DNA of 10,371 nt from an uncultured Chloroflexota bacterium (GCA_913030785.1 CAJWER010000090.1:1-10371); one strand, 5' to 3'. Shown: positions 1-7,359, counted from the first letter of the stretch. Made by a program: numbers and translations. Notes: generated by a model not told the origin, from the sequence alone.

Positions 1-362
1 GTAGTATTAAAATCAAATATGTTTTCTTTTATTGCTATACTAGAAGATTCTGTTATTGTTCCTGCGAATGTAGCGTTTTGAGATGAATTAAGAGTTAATG
101 CAGCAGTTTGATTTGTTCTTAACACCATACTATAAGCACCTAATGTACTTAAATAGGTATGATTAGAGCCCAACTCCGCCCTAAATCTAGATGTTCCAGA
201 TTCTTGTAAATCTAAAGCTGGATTATTACGACTTATTTTTACATTTGAAGAAGTAGTGATATTACCGGTACTCGTGTCGCCTAACCAAAGTTCTGTCATC
301 TGGACAGCCGAGAGATCACCAGAGGCTGGCGCGTTGGCTGTATACAACCCAAGATCAGTCAT
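1..362 (-). other. Foreign AT-rich segment, phage tail-fibre/S74-chaperone-like coding sequence
   Basis: This is the downstream part of the hybrid frame. Bases 1-240 are about 32% GC against a clearly GC-rich core, while bases 250-350 are intermediate (about 53%). The encoded protein is rich in Thr, Ser and Asn. It reads like the last beta-structured part of a marine phage fibre (…NVKISRNNPALDL…, …LRTNQTAALTLNSS…) and ends in SSSIAIKENIFDF. That ending resembles the start of Peptidase_S74 intramolecular chaperone domains, which typically begin with a (D)xRLKENI-like motif and follow tail-spike or tail-fibre trimers. The chaperone domain itself would lie beyond the window edge. The phage assignment rests on motif and composition only. 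The intermediate stretch at about 256-362 may be a third source or a less AT-rich part of the same gene. Confidence 0.55.
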
Positions 363-701
363 CTTGATTGCGCCTTCGTTGGCTTCAGCACCGCTATTGC
401 AGAAAAAGACCTTGTCCATGCAGCTGTTATCTACCAGCGCCTGGGCCAGCTCAAGCTGTGGGATCGTGTAAAACTGGTTAGAGGTCTGGAGCAGCGTGGA
501 GGCCTGCTTCGTGATTGCCTCGGCGATGACTGGATGGGAATGCCCGATGTTGTTGACGGCCCAACCAGCGGTGAAATCGAGGTACTCCTTGCCCTCGTCG
601 TCCCACACGGTTGTCCCCTTCCCTCGCACGATGACGATGGGCTGCCGCTTCACAGTGAACATGTAATACTCGGACTCTATCGCCTTCCAATCTTTTGCCA
701 A
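1..701 (-). CDS. argD: Acetylornithine aminotransferase N-terminus, in-frame hybrid with phage tail-fibre-like sequence (3' partial)
   Basis: Residues 1-113 (bases 701-363) are the N-terminus of a class III PLP aminotransferase of the ArgD type, which interconverts N-acetylglutamate semialdehyde and N-acetylornithine. Visible family features are the opening around GTTVWDDEGKEYLDF, the GHSHP motif at residues 53-57, and the phosphate-binding CNSGAEANEGAIK at 101-113. The start is TTG at 701-699, preceded by GGAGG with an 8-base spacer and one base after the UPF0182 stop, which suggests translational coupling. No in-frame ATG lies between that stop and the TTG. After AIK the usual ArgD continuation (LARK-type) is absent. 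The frame instead stays open to the window edge through sequence unrelated to aminotransferases. The PLP lysine and about 270 further residues are missing, so this reading frame cannot be a working ArgD. A chimeric join is the simplest explanation. The argD identity is firm from the motifs and the argJ/argB neighbours. Confidence 0.85.
   Translation of the reverse strand, partial: MAKDWKAIESEYYMFTVKRQPIVIVRGKGTTVWDDEGKEYLDFTAGWAVNNIGHSHPVIAEAITKQASTLLQTSNQFYTIPQLELAQALVDNSCMDKVFFCNSGAEANEGAIKMTDLGLYTANAPASGDLSAVQMTELWLGDTSTGNITTSSNVKISRNNPALDLQESGTSRFRAELGSNHTYLSTLGAYSMVLRTNQTAALTLNSSQNATFAGTITESSSIAIKENIFDFNT
355..366. other. Probable chimeric junction (argD / phage-like DNA)
   Basis: ArgD similarity stops after AIK (codon 363-365), and the next codons do not fit any aminotransferase. 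Composition falls in steps from here to the window edge. The exact breakpoint is uncertain by several bases, because the last matching codons could belong to either side. Confidence 0.6.
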
Positions 702-702
702 G

Positions 703-3489
703 TTAGTTGCCTCCCCCTGATCCTTCGAGCCCTTTCAGGGCATCCTCCAGGGCCTGGAGGCCCTCTCTGAGCGACTTTATCGCATCCGAGAACTTGTCGA
801 TGTTTGCCTGGAATGCATCTACCTCTACCGGATCCGCATCCCCGTCCGTAGTTTCGTCGGGCTCGACCACGGCGACCTCGGTGTATCCCGTTAGGGCGGC
901 CACTGCCTCGGTCACCGACCCCTCCATGACCACCTTGTCGCCTGAGGCCAGGATGACCTGCTTCAACTCAGGGAAGTCGATCCCCTCGGCCTGGAGGTAG
1001 ACGGGCTCGACGTATAACAGGCCGAACTGGTCATCTGTCGCGATGGGTATTACCAGCAGGTTGCCCCGGATACAGAAGGAGCCTTCCTGACACCTGAGGG
1101 TGAACCACTGGGAGATGTCTGGATCGTTGTCGATCTTTGCCTCGATCTGCTGGGGGCTGTCGACCTGGCGCTCCTTGGGGAAGCGGAAGGCGACCAACTC
1201 GCCCAGCTTTTCCCCGTCGTTCCGCGCGGCCAACCATCCGGCCATGATGGGCGGGTCGTTTCTCGTGTAGGGGGTCAACAGCACAAACTCCTCGCGCTCC
1301 TCCCCCGGTATCTTCATGATGACGTAGTAGGGCTCGACGGCTTGGAGCTGCTCTCCTTGACCGAACTTCTCCTCCGGGATGCTCCAGATGTCCTCCAGGT
1401 TGTAGAAGTCCTGGGAATCAAGCATGTGGTACCGCAGGTACTTGTCGGCCTGAATAGCGAACATATCCTGAGGATATCGAGTATGGGAAAGCAATGCCTC
1501 GGGCATCGTGTCCTTGTCGACAAACAGGTCAGGGAATATTGCCCTGTAGGTCACGACGATGGGGTCGGACATGTCCCAGACGTAGAAATCCATGGAGCCG
1601 TTGAAGGCGTCGATAACGATCTTGACGCTATTCCTGATGTAGTTGAACCCCTCGGGCGACGGGTCGGAGTAGGGATACCTGTCCGTCACGGTGTAGGCGT
1701 CCTGTATCCAGTAGAGAGCCCCGTCGGCGGCCACGATGTACGGATCCTCGTCGAGCCTTAAGAAGGGCGCGACGGTGGAGACACGCTCCTGGATCTCGCG
1801 CCTGTACTGGAGCCGGCTGTCGTCAGTGATCTCGCCGGTGATCAAGATGTTGATGTCGGTGAACTGCCAGGCATAGGCAAGACGTCGGAAGAAACCTCCG
1901 ATGTTGACTCCGCCAGCTCCATCGTACTGGATGCTCAGGAGCTCTCCGCCGGCTGCCTGGTAGTCCAGCTCAGGCGTATTGGAGTTGACGATCACGTAGT
2001 CCAGGGTCTTTTCGCCGTAGTAGATTCGCGGGTTGGTCACGACATCGTCCGGCTCGGCGCCCTCGGCGAAGGAGCCGATGGCGATCGTGCCGTCCTGGGG
2101 GATATCCTTGGCAAAGAATTCGGGCCGCCCCTCGGCGGTGAACTCGGTGACAGGGCTCATGGCGACGCCAAATCCGTGGGTATAACGCAAGGTCCGGTTT
2201 ACCCACGTCTGGGCGTCCTCGTCTAGCTTGTCGGGGGCGACCTCGCGGGCCGCCAGCATCACCTGGCGAGGCCGACCGTTCACAGTGTAGCGATCGACAT
2301 CGGCGTCCTCAAAGTCGTAGTAGGGCCGGATGAGCTGGATCTGACGGTACACATCTGACAGCGGCCCGTGATCCCACAGGCGGATGTTGTCTATGGTCTG
2401 CAGATTTTCAGACACCATCTCCGCCGTCAAGGTCGTGTCGACGGGGTAAAGTTGTTCCGAGACACCACTCAGACCAAAGGCCTGGCGGGTAAGCTCGATG
2501 TTGCGATCGATATAGACCTGCTCTTTCGCATATTCGTTTGGACTGACGGTGAGACGCTGCATGGCATTGGGCCACACGACCCCAAGCACCACCGCCAGCA
2601 CTGCGAACAGGATGATGGCCCCGAACAGGAGCCTCACCTTGGCCATGTACGCGTTCACCAGCATCAGCACTGCCGAGGCGGCTGCCACGATGGTCAGGAT
2701 CATCAATGCGTTGCGTCGGGCATTGATATCGGTATAGGAGGCCCCAAATACAGCTCCCTGGTCAGAGAGCACCAGAGCCCATCGGTCGAGCCACATTCCG
2801 GCGCCAAAGATGAGCATGGCGATAGCCGCGAGGATCGAAACCTGCGCCTTCAGGCCCGGTGTGAGCTGTATGCCCACGCCGCGATAGCTGAAGTTGACGA
2901 AATAGATACCTAGGGTTGCCAGCAGCGTGACTACCACCGCACCTAACAGCCAACTCTGCAAGAACTCGTACATCGGCATATCGAAGACGTAGAAAGCCAC
3001 GTCCCTCGAATATAGAGGATCGAGAATACCGAAGTCAGATGCGCTGGAGAATCTCAGGAATATCTCCCAATGACTCGCCGCAACGACACCAAAGATGATG
3101 CTGAGGACCACCGCGCCTGCGACTGTACCCCAGAAGATCAGACGCCTGAGCACGTCTCTTATCTGGGGCGGCAGCGGAATTTCTTCGGGCCCCTGCGAGA
3201 CTTTATGGGCGAAATATAGACTGACACCGGAGATGATCCCGAAACCCGCAGCCCCGGCAAGGAACATCAGTACCCGTGTGGTAAGCACCTTGACGAACAC
3301 GCTTCTAAAACCGAGCTCGCCAAACCAGAGCCAATCGGTGTAGATGGACCTAGCCAATGTGGCGATGGCAAAAAGCGCGATGATCGCGACGATGACCACG
3401 CCCCACTTGATGTAGCCTCCAAGTTGGGCCGGGATTAAACCTTGTAAATTTAGCGGTGTGTCTGGTTGAGATTGAAAGTTGAAAGCCAT
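703..3489 (-). CDS. UPF0182 family integral membrane protein
   Basis: A 928-residue protein of the uncharacterised UPF0182 family (PF03699-type), which is common in Actinobacteria, Cyanobacteria and Chloroflexota and usually 900-1000 residues, so this copy looks full length. I see seven hydrophobic segments in the N-terminal third, at about 29-48, 71-94, 117-138, 179-200, 217-236, 261-282 and 286-307. A large, probably extracytoplasmic domain follows. Family-like landmarks are YIDRNIELTRQAFGL (326-340), NIRLWDHGPL (368-377), LRYTHGFG (434-441) and NPRIYYGEKTLDYVIV (486-501). The tail is acidic and then helical (FSDAIKSLREGL…), ending in Gly residues. The ATG at 3489 has AGAAGGGA just upstream. 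No enzymatic function is known for the family. It lies between argB and argD, with a 57-base gap to argB and a 1-base gap to argD, so it is probably cotranscribed with them. Whether it has any role in arginine metabolism is unknown. Confidence 0.93.
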   Translation of the reverse strand: MAFNFQSQPDTPLNLQGLIPAQLGGYIKWGVVIVAIIALFAIATLARSIYTDWLWFGELGFRSVFVKVLTTRVLMFLAGAAGFGIISGVSLYFAHKVSQGPEEIPLPPQIRDVLRRLIFWGTVAGAVVLSIIFGVVAASHWEIFLRFSSASDFGILDPLYSRDVAFYVFDMPMYEFLQSWLLGAVVVTLLATLGIYFVNFSYRGVGIQLTPGLKAQVSILAAIAMLIFGAGMWLDRWALVLSDQGAVFGASYTDINARRNALMILTIVAAASAVLMLVNAYMAKVRLLFGAIILFAVLAVVLGVVWPNAMQRLTVSPNEYAKEQVYIDRNIELTRQAFGLSGVSEQLYPVDTTLTAEMVSENLQTIDNIRLWDHGPLSDVYRQIQLIRPYYDFEDADVDRYTVNGRPRQVMLAAREVAPDKLDEDAQTWVNRTLRYTHGFGVAMSPVTEFTAEGRPEFFAKDIPQDGTIAIGSFAEGAEPDDVVTNPRIYYGEKTLDYVIVNSNTPELDYQAAGGELLSIQYDGAGGVNIGGFFRRLAYAWQFTDINILITGEITDDSRLQYRREIQERVSTVAPFLRLDEDPYIVAADGALYWIQDAYTVTDRYPYSDPSPEGFNYIRNSVKIVIDAFNGSMDFYVWDMSDPIVVTYRAIFPDLFVDKDTMPEALLSHTRYPQDMFAIQADKYLRYHMLDSQDFYNLEDIWSIPEEKFGQGEQLQAVEPYYVIMKIPGEEREEFVLLTPYTRNDPPIMAGWLAARNDGEKLGELVAFRFPKERQVDSPQQIEAKIDNDPDISQWFTLRCQEGSFCIRGNLLVIPIATDDQFGLLYVEPVYLQAEGIDFPELKQVILASGDKVVMEGSVTEAVAALTGYTEVAVVEPDETTDGDADPVEVDAFQANIDKFSDAIKSLREGLQALEDALKGLEGSGGGN

Positions 3490-3546
3490 TGGTCCCTTCT
3501 TTTGCCCGCGCTAACCCTTAGGGCACGCTACGATATTATTTGCTTA

Positions 3547-4440
3547 TCAGTCTAGACGCGTGCCCATGGCCTTGCCTGCAAGTGCATCCATCAACGCGTT
3601 GGGCTGGCGTCCGTCGACGATGTGGGTCGTCTGTACGCTCTCCAGGGCCTTTAGGCATGCCCCAATCTTGGGGACCATGCCGCCATCAATCACCTTGGAG
3701 TGCATTAGGCCTTCGGCCTGTCTGCGGGTGAGCCGGGGGATCAGGCGACGTGACGAGTCGAGGACGCCCTCGACATCTGTCAGCATCACCAGGCGCTCGG
3801 CCCCTATGGCAGAGGCGATCTCACCGGCGACGGTGTCGGCGTTCACGTTCAGCATGGATTCGGACTCGGGGTACGGCGCCGGACCACGAACCGCCACCGG
3901 CGCAATAATAGGTACAAACCCGGCTGCCATGACAGCCTCTATGGGGCTCGGATCGACCTCGACGACACAGCCTACCAGGCCCAGATTCGGATCCTTTATC
4001 TCGGCCTTGAGCATGCCGCCGTCAACGCCGGAGAGTCCAATCGCTTTGCCACCCAGAGCATTGATCGAGGCTACCAATGACTTGTTCACGAGCCCTGATA
4101 GCACGGCGATCACGATTTCGAGACTGGGCTCATCGGTGACACGCAGGCCACCAGAGAAGTTTGGCCTGACTCCCTGACGAGCCATCCACTCGGAGATGAT
4201 CTTGCCGCCGCCATGGACGACGACCTGCCGCACACCCTGCTGTTGGAGAGCAACGACATCCTGGAGGGTCGTATCATCGCCCCCTAGGGTGCTTCCGCCA
4301 ATTTTTACCAGAATCGCCCCAACGGCATCGGGTTCCTCTCCGACGGAGGGCTCTCCGTTCGACGCGTGCGTCTCGTGTTGCGGCCGGTCCTCGCCGCTCT
4401 CGTGCAGTCCGCCGGCCATGTACGCGCTTGAATCCATCAT
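3547..4440 (-). CDS. argB: Acetylglutamate kinase
   Basis: ArgB phosphorylates N-acetylglutamate with ATP to N-acetylglutamyl phosphate, the second step of arginine synthesis. This is a cytoplasmic amino acid kinase-fold enzyme. Visible motifs are KIGGS (46-50), where the lysine contacts phosphate; VVHGGGK (74-80); GLRVTD (98-103); LNVNADTVAGEIA (197-209); TDVEGVL (221-227); and GGMVPK (253-258). The 297 residues include an unusual polar, acidic N-terminal extension of about 40 residues before the core. Only Met1, Met2 and Met8 could serve as Met starts, so the extension cannot be trimmed away using ATG. ACGGGCGA lies close to the start, and a stronger GGGGAG lies further upstream. The gene begins 35 bases after the argJ stop. 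A [LysW]-aminoadipate kinase is the main alternative, but the argJ and argD neighbours favour ArgB. Confidence 0.94.
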   Translation of the reverse strand: MMDSSAYMAGGLHESGEDRPQHETHASNGEPSVGEEPDAVGAILVKIGGSTLGGDDTTLQDVVALQQQGVRQVVVHGGGKIISEWMARQGVRPNFSGGLRVTDEPSLEIVIAVLSGLVNKSLVASINALGGKAIGLSGVDGGMLKAEIKDPNLGLVGCVVEVDPSPIEAVMAAGFVPIIAPVAVRGPAPYPESESMLNVNADTVAGEIASAIGAERLVMLTDVEGVLDSSRRLIPRLTRRQAEGLMHSKVIDGGMVPKIGACLKALESVQTTHIVDGRQPNALMDALAGKAMGTRLD

Positions 4441-4475
4441 TCGCCCGTCTGGCTACTCCCCTGGCGCAACAATAG

Positions 4476-5693
4476 TCAAGTGCTGTAGGCCGAGTTGAAG
4501 GTCACGTACTCTTCTGTCAGGTCACAGCCCCATGCAGTTGCAGAGGCGTCGCCATTGTTGACGTTTACCCGAATCTGGACCTCCTGGACGCTCATGGCGT
4601 TGATCACTGCTTCCTTCATATATGGGAATGCCACACCTTCGTGGACCATGTGGATATCACTGATAAATAGGTCGACCTGATTTTCACTAAAATCGATGTT
4701 GCTTTTGCCGAGGGCCATTATGATGCGGCCCCAGTTGGGGTCGCGACCGTGGACCATTGCCTTAACTAGCAACGAACTGGCGATCGTACGGGCCGCCGTG
4801 CGGGCATCGGACAGGTCCTTTGCGCCATCGACAACGACTTCGATAAGGCGCTGCGCGCCCTCGCCGTCGCGCGCCAATTCCTTTGCCAGCACCGTGGACA
4901 CGTAGGTAATCGCCTCCCGGAAGGCGTCCGCGCCCTCCGAGTCCGGTACGATCTCTGGCCCACCGGCAGCGCCATTTGCAAGAACAAGGACTGTGTCGTT
5001 GGTGCTCATGTCGCCGTCGACATCGATCATATTAAAGGAGGCGCTCACCGCCTCCGAAAGGATGCTCTGGAGAAAAGCCGGCTGGACCTTCGCGTCCGTC
5101 GCCATGAAGCAGAGCATGGTGGCCATATTGGGGTGGATCATGCCCACACCTTTGGCAGCGCCACCAACAATAACGCGCCCACCAGGCATCTCGACCGAGA
5201 CGGCAAACTCTTTTGGCCGCGAATCGGTCGTCATTATCGCGCGGGCGAATTCGGGGCCACCCTGGGCCGTTACGTCGATGTTGCCGATGTTCTGGCGAAC
5301 CAAAGCCATGGGCATCTCGGCGCCTATGAGGCCGGTGCTAGCGACCAGTACTTCGTCGGCAGCAAGTCCGAGCATGGTGGCAGCTAGGGATGTCATCTCC
5401 TCGGCGTCCTTGAAACCCTGCTCGCCGACCGCACAGTTGGCACAGCCGCTGTTGGCGACCACGGCCCTCGCCGAGCCTCCCGCCACCCGGTTCTTGCTCA
5501 CGGTGACGGAAGGTGATGCGATCTTGCTTGTGGTGAATGTCCCGGCGACGGCGGCGGGACTCTCAGACACCAGAATGCCTATATCAAGCGCGTCGGGGGC
5601 CGATGACTTTAACCCGGCATAGGTCGCCCCCGCCAGAAAGCCCTTGGCTGAGGTCACTCCACCGCCCTTGATTATCTCAATCATGGAGGCCAT
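4476..5693 (-). CDS. argJ: Bifunctional glutamate N-acetyltransferase / ornithine acetyltransferase
   Basis: ArgJ moves the acetyl group from N-acetylornithine to glutamate and, in bifunctional forms, also uses acetyl-CoA. It closes the acetyl cycle of arginine synthesis. The 405 residues match the usual length. The precursor self-cleaves at a conserved Ala-Thr bond; here it lies in HPNMATMLCFMATDA, with Thr192 as the predicted nucleophile of the beta chain. The oxyanion-hole region is STGLIGAEMPM (119-129). Other family features are NSGCANC (81-87), the DGDMSTNDTVL stretch, HGRDPNWGRI, and the C-terminal EEYVTFNSAYST. The start is ATG 5693, with GAGGGA at a suitable distance; the nearby Met4 lacks such a site. 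It is the first gene of the minus-strand cluster and therefore probably the promoter-proximal gene. Whether it is mono- or bifunctional cannot be told from sequence alone. Confidence 0.96.
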   Translation of the reverse strand: MASMIEIIKGGGVTSAKGFLAGATYAGLKSSAPDALDIGILVSESPAAVAGTFTTSKIASPSVTVSKNRVAGGSARAVVANSGCANCAVGEQGFKDAEEMTSLAATMLGLAADEVLVASTGLIGAEMPMALVRQNIGNIDVTAQGGPEFARAIMTTDSRPKEFAVSVEMPGGRVIVGGAAKGVGMIHPNMATMLCFMATDAKVQPAFLQSILSEAVSASFNMIDVDGDMSTNDTVLVLANGAAGGPEIVPDSEGADAFREAITYVSTVLAKELARDGEGAQRLIEVVVDGAKDLSDARTAARTIASSLLVKAMVHGRDPNWGRIIMALGKSNIDFSENQVDLFISDIHMVHEGVAFPYMKEAVINAMSVQEVQIRVNVNNGDASATAWGCDLTEEYVTFNSAYST

Positions 5694-5757
5694 CTAATTC
5701 CCTCTTCCGCCCCTTCGTGACCCGCTTCGTCTACCCGTAGGACAGGCCATTTTCAGG

Positions 5758-5774
5758 TTGACGGCAGTATACCA
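5758..5774 (-). promoter_or_regulatory. Candidate promoter of the argJ-argB cluster (extended -10)
   Basis: On the minus strand TGGTATACT (5774-5766) is an extended -10 (TGn plus TATACT, five of six matches to TATAAT). It would start transcription at about 5758, giving a leader of roughly 65 bases before argJ. A second minus-strand candidate is TTGATA (5817-5812), 17 bases, then TATGCG (5794-5789). I saw no clear ARG-box operator. No expression evidence is available. Confidence 0.4.
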
Positions 5775-5842
5775 TACATAGCTACGACCGCATAAGGAGC
5801 GAGGGTTCTATTATCAACCTTTCGAGGGAACCGACAGGGGCG

Positions 5843-5871
5843 TAGACAGCCCTGGCCTGGAGCAATAGAAT
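5843..5871 (+). promoter_or_regulatory. Candidate promoter of the triple-RidA gene
   Basis: TAGACA (5843-5848, one mismatch to TTGACA) is followed after exactly 17 bases by TAGAAT (5866-5871, one mismatch to TATAAT). This predicts a start near 5878 and a leader of about 60 bases to the chosen ATG at 5938. It points away from the argJ promoter within the 244-base divergent region between argJ and this gene. Confidence 0.5.
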
Positions 5872-5937
5872 ATGCCGACCAATAGCGGATTGTAAGCTGG
5901 AGTGGGCGCCTTGCCAGCCGGCACTCAAGGGGGTGTC

Positions 5938-7191
5938 ATGTCCCATCGACGGATCAGGGTACAGAACACGAACGACATGGAGATGTTCCGGGGCCTCGAT
6001 TACAGCGTCAGTCGCGCCGTCCAGGCTGGTCAAATCGTGCACTTGCAGGGCCAGACAGGTATCCCTCTGAACGGCAAAGGGTTCATCGGCGAGGATAACC
6101 CGGCTGCCCAGGCCGAGAACGCCATGCAGTGCGTAAAGGTCCTCCTCGAGGAGGCCGGCTCCAAGATGGAGGACATCGTCAAAATCACGACCTACGTGAC
6201 CGACGCCTCCTACCGCGCCCAGGTCTACCCGGTCCTGGCAAAACACCTGGGGGACGTGTACCCCTGCTCCACCGGCCTGGTCGTGAAGGCGCTGGCGACG
6301 CCGATTGTCGATTTCGAGATCGATGTGTTCGCCATAATACCGAGAGACGAAGACCACGTCCGCATACGCAAAGGCACGACCAAGGGCGGATACCTGCTGC
6401 CGGACATGGATTTCCGAGCCAGCAAGGCCGTGCGGGCCGGGCAGAATGTGTACCTCACTGGATCAACAGGCTTGACCCTCGACGGCTCTGATTTCGTCGG
6501 TAAAGGCGACCCCGCTGCCCAGGCGGACAATGCGATGCGGTGCGTTAAGACGCTGTTGGAGGAGGTCGGCGCGCGGATGGAGGACATCTGCAAGGTGACG
6601 ACCTATGTGACGAAACACGAGTACCGTGCCGAGGTCTATCCGGTGCTCTCGCACCACTTGAAGGACGTCAGGCCAGTGTCCACCGGTTTAATAATCCCCG
6701 CCCTTGCCGCGCCGGAAATCGATTTCGAAATCGATGTTTTTGCGGTGATTCCAGAAGCCGGCGAGACCAATCGGCGCATCCGACCGACGAACACGAACCT
6801 TCACGAGGCCGTGGACCCGAGGTTTCCCGGCCTGGACTACAAACTGGCCAGAGCGATCCGGGCCGGAGACAAGGTGTTCATGCAGGGGCAGGTAGGGCGC
6901 ACCTTTGACGGCGGGTTCGTTGGTAAGGGTGATCCGGCGGCCCAGGCCGGCAACGCCATGCAATGCGTCCGCCAACTACTAGAGGAGGCCGGCGCGAGTA
7001 TGGGAGACATCTGCAAGGTCATTGCCTACGTCAAGGATGTCGCCTACAGGGAGCAGGTGTACCCGGTAATCTCCGAGCACATGAAGGGCGTCGACCCGGT
7101 TTCGACCGGCGTTGTCGTCGACTCCTTCGGGCACCCCGACGTAGATTTCGAAATAGACGTCTTCGCCGTCGTCGGAGCTGCACACGCTTAG
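5938..7191 (+). CDS. Triple-domain RidA/YjgF-like protein (three tandem Rid domains)
   Basis: A 417-residue protein made of three consecutive RidA/YjgF/YER057c domains, at about 1-137, 138-275 and 276-417, where ordinary members have one domain of about 130 residues. Each repeat carries the helix signature (G/E)D(N)PAAQAxNAMxCV…LLEEAG…M(E/G)DI, the YPV motif, an STG motif (111-113, 248-250, 389-391), and the closing strand DFEIDVFA (125-132, 262-269, 403-410). Single-domain RidA works as a homotrimer with active sites between subunits, so this chain could fold as a single-chain trimer. The arginine that gives archetypal RidA its imine/enamine deaminase activity (the R of the ARSC-type segment) is not seen near any STG motif, so deaminase activity is doubtful. 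ATG 5938 is preferred because GGGGG lies 4 bases upstream. A GTG at 5902 would add 12 poorly conserved residues. The gene is divergent from the arginine cluster. Confidence 0.9.
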   Translation: MSHRRIRVQNTNDMEMFRGLDYSVSRAVQAGQIVHLQGQTGIPLNGKGFIGEDNPAAQAENAMQCVKVLLEEAGSKMEDIVKITTYVTDASYRAQVYPVLAKHLGDVYPCSTGLVVKALATPIVDFEIDVFAIIPRDEDHVRIRKGTTKGGYLLPDMDFRASKAVRAGQNVYLTGSTGLTLDGSDFVGKGDPAAQADNAMRCVKTLLEEVGARMEDICKVTTYVTKHEYRAEVYPVLSHHLKDVRPVSTGLIIPALAAPEIDFEIDVFAVIPEAGETNRRIRPTNTNLHEAVDPRFPGLDYKLARAIRAGDKVFMQGQVGRTFDGGFVGKGDPAAQAGNAMQCVRQLLEEAGASMGDICKVIAYVKDVAYREQVYPVISEHMKGVDPVSTGVVVDSFGHPDVDFEIDVFAVVGAAHA

Positions 7192-7217
7192 GGGTGCGGG
7201 GCTTGGCCTGCACGAAT

Positions 7218-7310
7218 TCTCGCAGACTTCTGTTGAGAGGGTGTGTAGAGGGATACCCCGTCTGCCGGGAGACTTGAGAGTGTCCCTCAGTTAGTTACTG
7301 TTTTTCTCTC
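7218..7310 (+). terminator. Structured region downstream of the RidA gene, possible weak terminator
   Basis: Two structures are visible. The first pairs GCAGAC (7222-7227) with GTCTGC (7260-7265), can be extended by TCTC/GAGA across a 3-base bulge, and encloses an inner GGGTGT/ATACCC stem. The second is a short CAGT-TAGTT-ACTG stem (7288-7300) followed by TTTTT (7301-7305), like a weak intrinsic terminator. The stems are short or have long loops, so this is only suggestive. Confidence 0.25.
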
Positions 7311-7350
7311 TTCAGGCCAGGGACGTGAAAAAGGGATGGCTGGCAAACCC

Positions 7351-7359
7351 TGCTAAGAT
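7351..7359 (+). promoter_or_regulatory. Candidate extended -10 of the PIG-L-like gene
   Basis: TGCTAAGAT has the extended -10 form (TGn plus TAAGAT, four of six matches to TATAAT). It would start transcription near 7366, about 32 bases before the ATG. No convincing -35 is present at the expected distance, which is tolerable for extended -10 promoters. Confidence 0.3.

Noticed and set aside
2368..2913. 181-codon open frame on the plus strand
   Set aside because: It is antisense to the UPF0182 gene, is rich in His, Asp and Gln in a way typical of a shadow frame, and has no recognisable motif.
3505..3530. CCCTAAGGG-type short palindrome between argB and UPF0182
   Set aside because: It is too short, with no loop and no T-run, to call a terminator; it would also interrupt a gene cluster that looks cotranscribed.
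3560..4177. 205-codon open frame on the plus strand, antisense to argB
   Set aside because: The argB frame has complete kinase motifs; the antisense protein is Ser/Thr/Pro-rich and without family features.
4993..5622. 209-codon open frame on the plus strand, antisense to argJ
   Set aside because: It is a shadow of the well-conserved argJ frame.
5782..6593. Minus-strand open frames over the Rid gene
   Set aside because: They recur at the repeat period because the three domains share DNA composition; they are mirror frames and not genes.
6718..6735. Perfect 18-base palindrome ATCGATTTCGAAATCGAT
   Set aside because: It lies inside the second Rid domain and encodes IDFEID, a repeated protein motif whose codons are naturally self-complementary; no regulatory role is needed.
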